This document shows positions 44,763-53,680 of a stretch of 60,522 bases of DNA, piece after piece (within the stretch, counting starts at the first letter, position 1; each line of letters starts with the position of its first letter). The DNA lies in the IMG/VR virus record IMGVR_UViG_3300010373_000011, positions 1 through 60,522 of that record. The stretch is one strand, 5' to 3'. The stretch is from a virus. The notes beneath the pieces were generated by a model. That model was given only the letters and a program-made list of their open reading frames with translations, made no database searches and was not told where the DNA came from. The position numbers were made by a program, and so were the translations under genes.

Positions 44763-45251
44763 ATGGACACTAAACAAGTCAGCAATTCCGGCGGCGTCGT
44801 TCGCCTCGGCGACCTCAGTCTCTACGTTCAACAGCTCGAGTTGCGGCTGGAGCAATCGCTGCTCGACGGGCTCCGCAAAATCGCCAAGGAAGCGTCTGGC
44901 GACTATCTCCGGGCGGTTGAGCCGATGCTCGACCGGCTCGCGCGGATGAAGACTACCGAGGCGGCGGCGCGGTCGGCGATCATCATCGAAACCGTGGCGC
45001 GGATGGAAGCGAAACAGGAACTCCAGGGCATCGACGCCGTGATTGCCGCGAGCAAGACGCCGAAGGGCGCCGCGCTTGAGTTGTGGTATCGGGCGAGGGC
45101 CGGGAATCCGAACCTTCAACTCCGGGACCTGGAAGCCGTTATCGTTGATGCCGAGATTGCCTTGGACGTGCATTTCCAGATTCAGGAAGCGCTGGGTGCG
45201 AAAGACGACACCAAAAGCGAACCCGCTGGTTCTGGCAACCGCGCTGCTTGA
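44763..45251 (+). CDS. tail assembly chaperone, first frame (gpG-like)
   Basis: 162 aa, ATG 3 nt after the previous stop. All-helical (LELRLEQSLLDGLRKIAKEA; RSAIIIETVARMEAKQELQ), the usual form of tape-measure chaperones before the tape measure. The last 56 nt overlap a second chaperone frame. Confidence 0.7.
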   Translation: MDTKQVSNSGGVVRLGDLSLYVQQLELRLEQSLLDGLRKIAKEASGDYLRAVEPMLDRLARMKTTEAAARSAIIIETVARMEAKQELQGIDAVIAASKTPKGAALELWYRARAGNPNLQLRDLEAVIVDAEIALDVHFQIQEALGAKDDTKSEPAGSGNRAA

Positions 45252-45507
45252 ACACGATCTCTACGGCGTGTGGGAATCGCAGTACCAACCGAAGAATAAA
45301 CCGAACGGGTTAACGCTCGCGGAATTCTTCTCGCTCACGCCGGCTCAGATGATGCGGATGTTCTTCCGCGACCGCAACCCGAATCGGAAGTTGCCAGACA
45401 ACGACGCCGTGGCGCTGCTCCGCCGCGTGAATCAACACCTCGGCGAACAAGGTAGACGGCCGGTAACTCCGGAATGGTTCGTGAAGAAGGTGCGCGATGG
45501 CAAGTAA
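45196..45507 (+). CDS. tail assembly chaperone, second frame (gpT-like)
   Basis: 103 aa if started at GTG 45196 (AGGAAG 6 nt upstream). Alternatively reached from the first frame by a +1 or -2 frameshift in the 56-nt overlap (candidate slip region ACC AAA AGC GAA CCC). LLEHDLYGVWESQYQPKNKP, EFFSLTPAQMMRMFFRDRNP and a final WFVKKVRDGK are chaperone-like. Both modes exist in phages. Confidence 0.7.
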   Translation: MRKTTPKANPLVLATALLEHDLYGVWESQYQPKNKPNGLTLAEFFSLTPAQMMRMFFRDRNPNRKLPDNDAVALLRRVNQHLGEQGRRPVTPEWFVKKVRDGK

Positions 45508-47074
45508 TGAAACCTTCGTGGAGTTCGTCAAGTTCGAGGCCGCCGGACTTGAAGACATCATCAAGAATGTCGGCGAATTGGAAGAGTTCGTCAAGAAAGC
45601 GGCGACCCGGTACGTCGAACTGAACAACATCGTTAGCTCCCCAGCGGTTCGTGCCGCTGCCGAAGGCATCGCACGCATGAAGTCGGCCAGCGATGCGCTC
45701 GCGGCATCCGAGGCGAAGCATATCGAGAACGTGGTCCGCCGGAGCCGTCTGGAGAGCGGCAGTTATCTCCGCGATCGCTTTGCCAGCGGGCAACTGAATC
45801 GCGAAACGAATCGACTCGGTTATCAGGAACGCCAAGCGGCGTTGGCATCGGGACTGTTGGCCAAGGAAGCCATCCTGGAGGGTCGGCTACGCGCCGACAT
45901 TGCATCGCTGGCCCGCGCCGAACGGCGAACGATGCTCAGCTCTGGCGCGTTCGCCGAGGGCGTGCATTACCGCGAATTAGGTAAGCACGAAGACGCTCAG
46001 ATCGAACGGGCCGAACGGCGTGCCGAGTTGAGGGTAACTCACGGACGGCTCGGCGGGGCAGCGGCATTTGCGTTGGAACGGCTGCGACCGGGCTTGTTAG
46101 CGGCGGGGGCCGTGGGCGGGGCTGGCCTGGCGGCAGGGCGTGCCGGGTTGGCTGGGACCGTGCAAGGCGAACGATTGGCCTTCGAGATTCACTTGTTGAA
46201 TCGCGAGATCGCTGGGGCGTTGCTGCCCGTCGTACGAGACTTGACCAACGTGATTCGATTCTTCCGAACGAAATTGGAAGGCTTGAGTGGGACGCAACAG
46301 AGCATGCTGGGGTACGGGATCGCTGGGGCTGCTGGTCTGGGAGCGATCGGTTTGGCTACCTCGGGAATTTCCAAGGCCATCGGTGGGCTATCGAAAATCA
46401 TGGGCGCGGTCGGTTTGCGGGCTACGGCCGCGGCGGGGGGTTCGCTCGCAGGTAGCATGGCGGCGAATGCAGCTGGAACGGCGGCAGGGAACATCGCTGG
46501 GAATGCAGTTGCCGGAGCTGGCGTTGGTGCGGGTGGTGCAGCGGCTTCGCGGTTTGGCCGGGTTGCTCGTTTTGCTCGGTTCGCTGGTCCTCTTGCTGTT
46601 GCAGCTGCTGTCGCAAAGGATGCTCTCCACGAAGAGAAGCCAGGCGACGAAAGCTATTACCGCCTCCTTCGCCAACGTGGGAACAGCAAGGGGATTTCTG
46701 GTCTGTATTCGACCCTCTACAGCGCTACGGAAATGTTTGGGCTATATGACCTCTTCGGAACTGATCGAAAAGCCGATCTGCGCCGCCAAAAAACCAGGGA
46801 CAATTACGGCGGCGAGGATGCGCACCGAAACCCCCTCATCGCTCAAGCCGGCTTCGAGAGCTTCGACGATGCTTACCGCCGGGTTGCGGAGAACGTGGCA
46901 CTCCGGAGCGCGATGGAAGCGGAGCCGGGCGGCGCGCTGGAACCGAAGAACAAGATCGAAGGGAAGCCGGGTGAACAGGCCGGAGGCCAGCCAACCAAGA
47001 CGGATTCCTGGCTGGAGCGGATTTTCGCGCTCCTTGAAGAGGGGTTCCGTCTCACGCCGAAGCCGTTGAAATGA
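45497..47074 (+). CDS. tape measure protein
   Basis: 525 aa. N-terminal 200 residues are helical coiled coil (EDIIKNVGELEEFVKKAATR). The middle holds Gly/Ala-rich hydrophobic segments (GLLAAGAVGGAGLAAGRAGL; GSLAGSMAANAAGTAAGNIA) that span the membrane on ejection, followed by charged C-terminal helices. Sets tail length; at 525 aa a rather short tail, roughly 80 nm by the usual 1.5 A per residue rule. Confidence 0.85.
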   Translation: MASNETFVEFVKFEAAGLEDIIKNVGELEEFVKKAATRYVELNNIVSSPAVRAAAEGIARMKSASDALAASEAKHIENVVRRSRLESGSYLRDRFASGQLNRETNRLGYQERQAALASGLLAKEAILEGRLRADIASLARAERRTMLSSGAFAEGVHYRELGKHEDAQIERAERRAELRVTHGRLGGAAAFALERLRPGLLAAGAVGGAGLAAGRAGLAGTVQGERLAFEIHLLNREIAGALLPVVRDLTNVIRFFRTKLEGLSGTQQSMLGYGIAGAAGLGAIGLATSGISKAIGGLSKIMGAVGLRATAAAGGSLAGSMAANAAGTAAGNIAGNAVAGAGVGAGGAAASRFGRVARFARFAGPLAVAAAVAKDALHEEKPGDESYYRLLRQRGNSKGISGLYSTLYSATEMFGLYDLFGTDRKADLRRQKTRDNYGGEDAHRNPLIAQAGFESFDDAYRRVAENVALRSAMEAEPGGALEPKNKIEGKPGEQAGGQPTKTDSWLERIFALLEEGFRLTPKPLK

Positions 47075-47076
47075 AC

Positions 47077-47208
47077 TTAGCGGCTGTTCCGGCGAAGATA
47101 GCGAACAAGAAAAAACACCCCAATCCCGATTGCGATGAACGGCAACAGGCAAATCAACATCGTCAGGAATTCAGGAATTCCCAATGGAAGAATCGCGAAC
47201 ACGGGCAT
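47077..47208 (-). CDS. 43-aa membrane protein, antisense in late region
   Basis: ATG 47208 after AAGAGG, stop TAA 47077-47079. MPVFAILPLGIPEFLTMLIC then a hydrophobic helix ending in LVRYLRRNSR, a single-span peptide with basic C-terminus. It follows the zinc ribbon gene by 8 nt. Opposed to the tape measure. Could moderate lysis or be a cargo gene. Confidence 0.6.
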   Translation of the reverse strand: MPVFAILPLGIPEFLTMLICLLPFIAIGIGVFFLVRYLRRNSR

Positions 47209-47216
47209 TCCTCTTA

Positions 47217-47333
47217 TCAGTGATCGCAGGTGGGGCAGGTGCCAATCTTCCCGATGGCGTTTTCAGGCGCTTTGCTTTTCTTGCCGCAACTTGGGCATGG
47301 AAAGCGGACCATCGGCGTATCTTCGGGGTTCAT
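47217..47333 (-). CDS. 38-aa planctomycete-style zinc ribbon
   Basis: ATG 47333, stop TGA 47217-47219. RFPCPSCGKKSKAPENAIGK then IGTCPTCDH is the short ribbon CPxCGKxxKxPxxxxGKxxxCPxC found in large numbers at the start of planctomycete proteins. Here it stands alone with no catalytic domain, on the minus strand within the late region. A host-derived insertion cassette with the 43-aa gene is likely. Confidence 0.7.
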   Translation of the reverse strand: MNPEDTPMVRFPCPSCGKKSKAPENAIGKIGTCPTCDH

Positions 47334-47432
47334 ATTTTCAATGATCGGCACCGATACCCGCATCGGTCAAGAGAAAATCGCCTTATTCGGAATTGCTGGT
47401 CGCCTTCAGCTCATGGACCTCATCACGGACCG

Positions 47433-47455
47433 GCAGGCAATTCCCGCTCGAAAAT
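47433..47455 (+). promoter_or_regulatory. late-promoter motif, copy 6 (tail gene, leaderless)
   Basis: GCAGGCAA, 9 nt, GAAAAT (47450-47455); 6 nt to ATG 47462. Restarts plus-strand transcription after the antisense pair. Confidence 0.75.
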
Positions 47456-47461
47456 GCCGGA

Positions 47462-48481
47462 ATGCCGACGATCCCTTCGTCCTGGCTCCGTTCCTCCCCG
47501 TCGAACGTCCCATACCACTTCCTCTTGAAGTATGCGGAATCGTTCGAGCGGGACGCCAACACGTCCACGGCGTTCATCGAGACGCCTTTCGGATCGACCG
47601 ACAACCTCAAGCGCGATTGGTTCGGCAGTGCAACGTACCTCGGCGGCGGTCCGCAACTCATGCGCACGCTGCCTTATGCCAGCGCCTACAACCAAATCGA
47701 GATGCCGGTCGGTTCCGGTACGTTCGTGCCGAACCAATTCCTCGATCGCATGGACCTCCTTGGGTTCCAGCCAGAGAAGCCAGATGCCGCTCACGTCGCG
47801 AGCGATCCCGCCACTGGGTGGCCCGAGGTTGACGGGTATGCACAATACCAACTCACCTTCAACGCTCGTCCCTATTCGCTTCTCAGCGACGCCGATGCCA
47901 AGGCTGCCGCCGATGCACAGAACGCCATCTCCGCGAACTCCTGCGTTCCTGAGATGTTCAGGTTCCTTCGGCTCACGCGACGATACCTACCCGAATCGCG
48001 GAAGATTCCGACGGCTGGGTTCGAGGTTTACGACCCTGCCGGCGACACCGTTCCTCCTGGCGCGTTCAAGCCATTCGTGATTCAGGAAGTTGGCTCAATC
48101 CCGACATTCCAGGTTGAAATCGTCGCCGAGACGATATTTTGGCCCGCCGCCAACTTCCCCGACGGCGGCGTTATCACTTGTCTTGGAACCGTGAACGTCG
48201 CGGCCATCTTCCTGAACGGCAATCTCTTTCAACCAGGCACGCTGCTCTACAAGGGGCCGGCTTCCGAACTCACGCCCTACAAGTGGATCGACGGCAACTT
48301 CTACTTCGACGTGCCCCACCTTTTCGGATATCGCTCTGACGGTTGGAACAATCACCGGCTGAATGCGCCTATCGCTGGCCAGCAATGGTGGCCGATTCGC
48401 GCGAAAGGCGTCGCTGGGAATCAGCCATTGTTTCAATCCGCCGATCACACGAAAGTTTTCTCTCCGGAGCCTAGCCACTAA
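47462..48481 (+). CDS. structural tail protein, unknown family
   Basis: 339 aa from ATG 47462, chosen because the late motif sits 6 nt upstream; earlier codons in frame lack support. Beta-rich with aromatic clusters (FYFDVPHLFGYRSDGWNNHR; FVIQEVGSIPTFQVEIVAET). It occupies the slot of distal-tail/baseplate proteins. No motif is recognised. Stop TAA overlaps the next ATG. Confidence 0.65.
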   Translation: MPTIPSSWLRSSPSNVPYHFLLKYAESFERDANTSTAFIETPFGSTDNLKRDWFGSATYLGGGPQLMRTLPYASAYNQIEMPVGSGTFVPNQFLDRMDLLGFQPEKPDAAHVASDPATGWPEVDGYAQYQLTFNARPYSLLSDADAKAAADAQNAISANSCVPEMFRFLRLTRRYLPESRKIPTAGFEVYDPAGDTVPPGAFKPFVIQEVGSIPTFQVEIVAETIFWPAANFPDGGVITCLGTVNVAAIFLNGNLFQPGTLLYKGPASELTPYKWIDGNFYFDVPHLFGYRSDGWNNHRLNAPIAGQQWWPIRAKGVAGNQPLFQSADHTKVFSPEPSH

Positions 48482-50532
48482 TGGGCTTCGACCCTCCCAA
48501 ACCGTTAAAAGTCGGCACCTATCCGTCTGCCACGGACTTCAATGGCATCCTCTCGCAACTCTACGCGCTCGGCCGACCCGTCACGGATGGCATGATTGGC
48601 GTGGAGCAGTCGGGTTACGGCCAGCAAACGACCGACCTCCGCTCCACGAAAATATTCATCCGCATCACGTCCCAAGGCGACGGCACCACGGCCCCGAAAT
48701 TCGCCTATGGCTGGAACCAAGTTATCGATAACGGCGATGGCACCTACAGCGATCAGCCGACGGACCAGCCGAACGCACCGTGGGGCACGCCGACCTCGGG
48801 ACCGGCTTACGAAATCGCGAATCGCACCGACGTTCCTTCCGCCTCGGCGACGGCAACGCCGCCGGGTCCGATAGTCCAGGCGTGGCCGGGGCAGCAAGAC
48901 GGCGCGGCGATGTACTTCAGCTATGTTGCCTCTTCCGCCGATTTCAAGGTCCGCCTCACCGCCCAGTGCATCACTCCCGCCTGCGGCTCCGACGGCGGCA
49001 CCGGCGTTTGGGCCGCCGACATCTACCAGGAAGTCGGTGGGGCGGTATCCACGAACGGGCCGCTGGGCGGCATCCCGCTCGCTGGTCCCGGCAATCCCTA
49101 CTGCCTCTACGCGACGCCTGCTGTGGATGGCTCACCCGGCAATCCAGAGGTTGGCGACGTTTACACGGCGATTCCAAATCCCAAGAATCCGAAAACTTGG
49201 CTGTTCACGCCGAAACTGACGAACGGGACATGCGGCGGGGCGTGGTACGCCGATATGTCGCTCTCGGCGGCGATCCAGATTCAGCAGATCGGCGGCAACG
49301 GGCGATGCGGGTGCGAGCCGAGCGAGACCGACGACCCAACGGCGGGGCTGGCGCTCTACGTACCGGCCAAATCCGGTTGGCTTCGTGTCAACATGGGAAA
49401 AACCTGTTGCGGGTGCGGGAGCCTAGTGTTCCGCCCGCTCGATCCCGACGCCGGGACCGCCGAACTCGACCTCGAAGGCTTTCACGTCGCTTGCGATACC
49501 GGGGCCTTGTTCAACAAGACGCTCCAGGTGGATTGCACTGGCGTTGATCCCGACAGTGTGCCGTTTGTCATATTCCGAGGGCGAGGCACGGATGCATGCG
49601 CGAATGAAGACCCCATCGGTTGCGACAACAATTTCCGAATCAAGGTCAGGTGTCTCGGCAGTGTGGAAAACATCTGTACGTGCATCTGGTGCACGCAGTG
49701 TTGTAGTGGGGCCAGTGCGTTCGGTTGGTGGGCGAATATCTCGGGGTTCTCCGACGACACGCTCAACGGCGACTGGGTATACGGGTACAACGCCGAGGCT
49801 TCCAGTGGGTGCCAGTATAAGGGGGTCTGTCCGAATAACGCTTCGAGTAGCGGACTCGATATTGAATCGATACTCGATGTAGTTGGTTCTGGCGCGGATT
49901 GGAATTGGCAACTGACGCACGGCGGTTCGGTCTATCAATCCGGGGTGGGCTCGTTCAACTGCTGTTCGTCGAATGTGATGGCCAAGGTGAGTGGCGACGG
50001 TCCGGACTCAATCACAGTGAATCCCATCCTTGCGAATGGCGAATGTCCGACGTGCGCCAAGACGATGCCGGAAACGGTGTATGTCAAGATTCTCGCAGTC
50101 TCGACGACGGGCGGGGCGACGGCGGGATTCACACTCGGCGACGTGTTCGCACTCCCGCGAAGCGATTTCTACACGGACGATCAGCCGGAATGGTGCGGGC
50201 CAAGTCGCACTGATTGCGGGTTCCCGCCGTATCCGGGCATCGTTTTCTCGTGTAATATCGCCGACGATGGTAGCAACCCTCACGCATCAGGATGTCTGGG
50301 GTTCAGTGTGACCGGCACGAGTGCAACCGATGTGTTCTATGCTAGCGGGATTAATGGCGAATCCGCGCCGCCGCCGCCGAATGTGACAACGACATTGCTG
50401 GACTGCAATTGCACGGGCGTTCTGTTGCACGGGACATCGACGATTACGTGCGCCCAGGTTCTCGGATGCGATTTCGGACCGGACGGTTCTTCCGTTACCT
50501 ACGAATTCCAGGTTACAGATTCGCCGCCATGA
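48481..50532 (+). CDS. large cysteine-rich tail protein
   Basis: 683 aa with about 45 Cys, frequently in CC, CxC or CxxC pairs (KTCCGCGSLVFRP; ICTCIWCTQCCSG; CQYKGVCPN). The N-terminal part (VGTYPSATDFNGILSQLYAL) resembles tail-tip proteins and the rest is beta-rich. Virion proteins rarely have so many Cys; disulfide- or metal-stabilised tail tip is suggested. No family is recognised. Confidence 0.65.
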   Translation: MGFDPPKPLKVGTYPSATDFNGILSQLYALGRPVTDGMIGVEQSGYGQQTTDLRSTKIFIRITSQGDGTTAPKFAYGWNQVIDNGDGTYSDQPTDQPNAPWGTPTSGPAYEIANRTDVPSASATATPPGPIVQAWPGQQDGAAMYFSYVASSADFKVRLTAQCITPACGSDGGTGVWAADIYQEVGGAVSTNGPLGGIPLAGPGNPYCLYATPAVDGSPGNPEVGDVYTAIPNPKNPKTWLFTPKLTNGTCGGAWYADMSLSAAIQIQQIGGNGRCGCEPSETDDPTAGLALYVPAKSGWLRVNMGKTCCGCGSLVFRPLDPDAGTAELDLEGFHVACDTGALFNKTLQVDCTGVDPDSVPFVIFRGRGTDACANEDPIGCDNNFRIKVRCLGSVENICTCIWCTQCCSGASAFGWWANISGFSDDTLNGDWVYGYNAEASSGCQYKGVCPNNASSSGLDIESILDVVGSGADWNWQLTHGGSVYQSGVGSFNCCSSNVMAKVSGDGPDSITVNPILANGECPTCAKTMPETVYVKILAVSTTGGATAGFTLGDVFALPRSDFYTDDQPEWCGPSRTDCGFPPYPGIVFSCNIADDGSNPHASGCLGFSVTGTSATDVFYASGINGESAPPPPNVTTTLLDCNCTGVLLHGTSTITCAQVLGCDFGPDGSSVTYEFQVTDSPP

Positions 50533-51635
50533 TGAAGTACATCCCCGAGCTTGGTTACGAACTCGAAGGGCGTGCGCTCGCCCACTGGGAAGGTACGTCC
50601 GATCTCACGGCGGCGCAGTGCGAGAAATACCGGCAGATGCTTCTCAAGCGGCCGAAGCCGGGTACGACAACGGCGAAGCCGAGCAACGGGTACATCGCGA
50701 ATGTCACCGCGAAGTTCCCGTGCATTCACCGAGGGGCGGCCACCGGGAAGACCGGCTGCCGATGCCATCAGCGATCAACGACAACCGTGTATGCGTGCAA
50801 GATTCACGGCAAGTGTTCGTTGGAGCGGGCGCTGAACGATACCGCCGATGGGTGGGTGGAATTCTGTCAGGAGTGTGAGGAACGGGAAGAGACGCCTTTG
50901 CTGCAACTGGAGGCACCGCGAAAGCCGGTGATTCCCGCGCGGGTGTTGCCGCCTATCACATATCACTACCCGCATGTCGTCTATCATGTCGCCGAAATGG
51001 GCGACTGGCAGGAAGTCGTTTGCGAGCAGCTGTACGACCTCGCGGCGGCGGGGCTCGTGCACATCAACGTTACGGTTGCGGGCGGTTCAGGCGATTGGGT
51101 AGTCACCGAGGCCGCGCAGCGGGGCATATCCGCTACGATCGTTGCCCGGAGTCCGTCGCTCAAGGTGTATGAATCGCTTGCCCTGGACGAGGTTTACCGA
51201 TTCGCCAACAGCACGGAGGGTATCGAGGGTCGGCCGATCCTGTACCTGCACACGAAGGGCGTCTCGGCACCGGGGAACCTCGGCAAGCGGTTGTGGCGGC
51301 GGCTGATGATGCGGCATCTGGTCGCGAAGTGGCGCGAACACTGGCCGGCACTCACCGATCACGATGCCGTTGGTTGCAACTGGATGCCGCACCATCGCTC
51401 CGGCAACGAAACCGCACCGCACTTCGCGGGCAATTTCTGGCTGGCCCGCGCCGATTACATCCGCTCGCTGCCGCCGTGGGAGGCGTGGTGGCGAAAACGC
51501 GGACACGAGCGGTTCTCGTGCGAATCGTGGATAGGGGCAAACCCGGCGGCTAAAGTGAGGTCGCTGCTCGTGGAGGACGTTGGTTGGGGCAACGATGCGC
51601 CAGAGAACTTCACGCCATTTCTGGAGACACCGTGA
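50529..51635 (+). CDS. glycosyltransferase-like protein with zinc ribbon
   Basis: 368 aa from ATG 50529 (ATGATG overlaps the previous stop). N-terminal 120 residues carry several Cys/His (FPCIHRGAATGKTGCRCHQR ... CKIHGKCSLERA). The C-terminal domain shows ILYLHTKGVSAPGNLGKRLW, DHDAVGCNWMPHH and HFAGNFWLARADYIRSLPPW, the pattern of a bacterial sugar-transferase family with YLHTKG and FxGNFWWA motifs. Could glycosylate virion or host-surface components. Confidence 0.65.
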   Translation: MMKYIPELGYELEGRALAHWEGTSDLTAAQCEKYRQMLLKRPKPGTTTAKPSNGYIANVTAKFPCIHRGAATGKTGCRCHQRSTTTVYACKIHGKCSLERALNDTADGWVEFCQECEEREETPLLQLEAPRKPVIPARVLPPITYHYPHVVYHVAEMGDWQEVVCEQLYDLAAAGLVHINVTVAGGSGDWVVTEAAQRGISATIVARSPSLKVYESLALDEVYRFANSTEGIEGRPILYLHTKGVSAPGNLGKRLWRRLMMRHLVAKWREHWPALTDHDAVGCNWMPHHRSGNETAPHFAGNFWLARADYIRSLPPWEAWWRKRGHERFSCESWIGANPAAKVRSLLVEDVGWGNDAPENFTPFLETP

Positions 51636-51850
51636 TTCGATTCCTGAAATATCTGTGGAACGGCCCATGTCTGCATAGGCGGGCATATGCCTTCACGCTG
51701 CGGGGGGAGTCGGGGAATCCTTCGCAAACTGAGAAAGGAACCGATGTGTATGTCCGGTGTCCGGATTGCGAACTCGAATTGATGCTACCAGTCAAGATTG
51801 ACGAACCGCATTATATTCCGTGGTCGGGCGACCCTTACGATCCGCAATGA
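51632..51850 (+). CDS. small zinc-ribbon-like protein
   Basis: GTG 51632 overlaps the previous stop; 72 aa. RFLKYLWNGPCLHRRAYAF start, then VYVRCPDCELELMLPVKIDE. ATGA overlap with the next gene. No family is recognised. Confidence 0.6.
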   Translation: MIRFLKYLWNGPCLHRRAYAFTLRGESGNPSQTEKGTDVYVRCPDCELELMLPVKIDEPHYIPWSGDPYDPQ

Positions 51851-52500
51851 ATCTTTATCCCACAATCACTTGGGTATCGGTCGCCACGCCGGGCTATGAG
51901 GGCGACCTGGCTCGGCTCACGGCGTCCACCCGCCACCTCGGGGCCGATCATCGGTTCATCTTCCACCGCACCGCCCGCAACGAACTGTGGTACCTGACAC
52001 GGAAGTTCGAATTCCTCCGCCGAGGATTCGATAATTGCCGGACGACGCACCTATTCTGGATCGATGCCGACTGCGAGATCGTCGCACCGTTTACGGCGCG
52101 GGACATCGCCGGGACGAAGCCGCTGACGGCGGTACGTCACTTCGGCAGCACGGGGCCGAAGAACTACCTGCCGCCGAAGTACCATGCGCGGCTCGGCAAC
52201 ACCGGTGCCATCTCGTGGCAATCGTGTCTGTTCGGCGGCACTGTAGATGCAATGGCCGCCCAGCTCGAACGGCTCCAGTGGATGGATGCCGAGGGCGAAA
52301 CCTACGACGAGCATGGGCTAGTTATCGACTGGAGCCAGCGGGTTGACGATGTGCTAACGCTGCCGTGTCGGTGGGTGGCACCGACATGTTTCGACAAGTT
52401 CCCGGTGGAGTACCGGGCGCGGTTCAACGAGCGGGCGGAAGGTTTGCCGGTGGTGGTGCATCACAACAGGGCATTGAATCCGGGGCAGGCAAGGGGCTAG
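51847..52500 (+). CDS. glycosyltransferase (GT6-like pattern)
   Basis: 217 aa. ITWVSVATPGYEGDLARLTA, then LTRKFEFLRRGFDNCRTTHL and FWIDADCEIVAPF with the DxD metal motif, plus HFGSTGPKNYLPPKYHARLG and EHGLVIDWSQRVDDV match the GT6-like order (D-x-D, a W-rich acceptor loop and a late E/D-H block). Uses a nucleotide-sugar donor. It pairs with the glycosyltransferase-like gene just before. Confidence 0.7.
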   Translation: MNLYPTITWVSVATPGYEGDLARLTASTRHLGADHRFIFHRTARNELWYLTRKFEFLRRGFDNCRTTHLFWIDADCEIVAPFTARDIAGTKPLTAVRHFGSTGPKNYLPPKYHARLGNTGAISWQSCLFGGTVDAMAAQLERLQWMDAEGETYDEHGLVIDWSQRVDDVLTLPCRWVAPTCFDKFPVEYRARFNERAEGLPVVVHHNRALNPGQARG

Positions 52501-52507
52501 CGAAAAT
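52485..52507 (+). promoter_or_regulatory. late-promoter motif, copy 7
   Basis: GCAGGCAA at the end of the glycosyltransferase gene, 9 nt, GAAAAT (52502-52507). No start codon sits at +7; the next gene starts at 52590, so this copy gives a leader. A 22-codon frame from ATG 52506 is probably fortuitous. Confidence 0.6.
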
Positions 52508-52589
52508 GGTCGGGAAGGAGTTCGGCAACAAGAGCAACAAGCTCATAACTAACGACCTGCGTATTAACATTTAGGCTGGGAAAGCGAGC

Positions 52590-52931
52590 ATGAGCAGCTT
52601 CCAAATCGTCGGTCCCATCGGTATCCATCGCCACCATCTCGCCGCCATCTGCGAGGAATCGCACGGCCACACGCACAACTACGATCACACGACGATTGTG
52701 CTCGCCGGCCGCATCTGTATTACGCGCGAAAATCTGATCGATGGCGTCTGGGTCGCTTCGCTGCCAGAAGAGTACGACCGCGGCGAGGCCGCCTACGTTC
52801 CGGCGAACGAGAAACACACGATCAAGGCCCTGGAACCGAACGCGGAATGGCTGTGCGTGTTTTCGCACCGCGATTTCGATGGTCTAAGGACCCAGCGATA
52901 CACGCACGGCAACGTTGCCGCGTACCATTGA
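52590..52931 (+). CDS. cupin-like protein
   Basis: 113 aa. HNYDHTTIVLAGRICITREN and YVPANEKHTIKALEPNAEWL supply the two cupin motifs, with paired His for metal. Small cupins bind metals or sugars. Placed between glycosyltransferase and fibre genes, so a sugar-related role is possible. Confidence 0.7.
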   Translation: MSSFQIVGPIGIHRHHLAAICEESHGHTHNYDHTTIVLAGRICITRENLIDGVWVASLPEEYDRGEAAYVPANEKHTIKALEPNAEWLCVFSHRDFDGLRTQRYTHGNVAAYH

Positions 52932-52959
52932 GAGACTAATCCATTTTTGAGGTCTAATC

Positions 52960-53307
52960 ATGCTCAATCAGATCACTCTTGCCCAACTCCTGAGTGAGAT
53001 TCAATCGTTCGGCGTGCAACTGAATTTGTTGCTCAACCATCAAGTCCTTTTGTTTGCTAACGATGTCGTAAATGTCATCGGCATCAACGGTCTGCAAGCG
53101 GCCCCATATTCCCTGTCATCAGGAGATGCATCAACACTTTTCGCTGCGTGCCAAGATCTCGATAGATTCCGCAAGGTCTATGGCGGACTCGGGTATGTCA
53201 CAGCGGGCGCGACTGTGAATTCCGGGGTCTATCACGACAACGACGGGTCGAATTTCGGCTACCCGTTCAACATCAATGTCAATAAGTGCGACGGCTTGGG
53301 ATATTGA
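52960..53307 (+). CDS. hypothetical protein
   Basis: 115 aa after GAGG. Helical start (MLNQITLAQLLSEIQSFGVQ), then GVYHDNDGSNFGYPFNINVN, Tyr/Asn/Gly-rich. No family is recognised. Confidence 0.6.
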   Translation: MLNQITLAQLLSEIQSFGVQLNLLLNHQVLLFANDVVNVIGINGLQAAPYSLSSGDASTLFAACQDLDRFRKVYGGLGYVTAGATVNSGVYHDNDGSNFGYPFNINVNKCDGLGY

Positions 53308-53309
53308 GC

Positions 53310-53678
53310 GTGGAACTCCTCATCCAGGTCACGGTCGATCCGGTGAAACCGACCTCGCAGCCGGCCGGCGACGTAATCGCTGCGTTTCCGGACGGGCATC
53401 GGTGGGGGACGGATGAACTGCAACATCCCCACTGGCGAATCGTTCGCGTGCCCGGCATGGACTCACACGAAGCGGATTCCCTGTGCGCCGGCGAACTCAG
53501 GACGCGCGGACACACTCAGATATTGCGCGATCACGGCATGACTGTTGACGTTGTTGCCCTCGGTTTGCCAGATGTAATCCGTGATCCTCATCGGCACTGG
53601 GACGCCAGCGTAGAGGCGCATATTGAGCATGCAACATTCCGAGCCGCCACATCACTTAAAGCACCTGTAGTGAGGTAG
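53310..53678 (+). CDS. hypothetical protein
   Basis: 122 aa from GTG 53310, 2 nt after the previous stop. ELLIQVTVDPVKPTSQPAGD, VIAAFPDGHRWGTDELQHPH, WRIVRVPGM resembles short phage proteins with a beta core and His-rich loops. No function is recognised. Confidence 0.6.
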   Translation: MELLIQVTVDPVKPTSQPAGDVIAAFPDGHRWGTDELQHPHWRIVRVPGMDSHEADSLCAGELRTRGHTQILRDHGMTVDVVALGLPDVIRDPHRHWDASVEAHIEHATFRAATSLKAPVVR

Positions 53679-53680
53679 AA

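Noticed and set aside
47230-47832. 200-codon plus-strand frame across the antisense pair
   Set aside because: It runs opposite two small genes with good starts and through the late motif, and it overlaps the better supported gene 47462-48481 in another frame.
52506-52574. 22-codon frame beginning inside late motif copy 7
   Set aside because: Its ATG overlaps the hexamer, so it could not be on a transcript from that motif.
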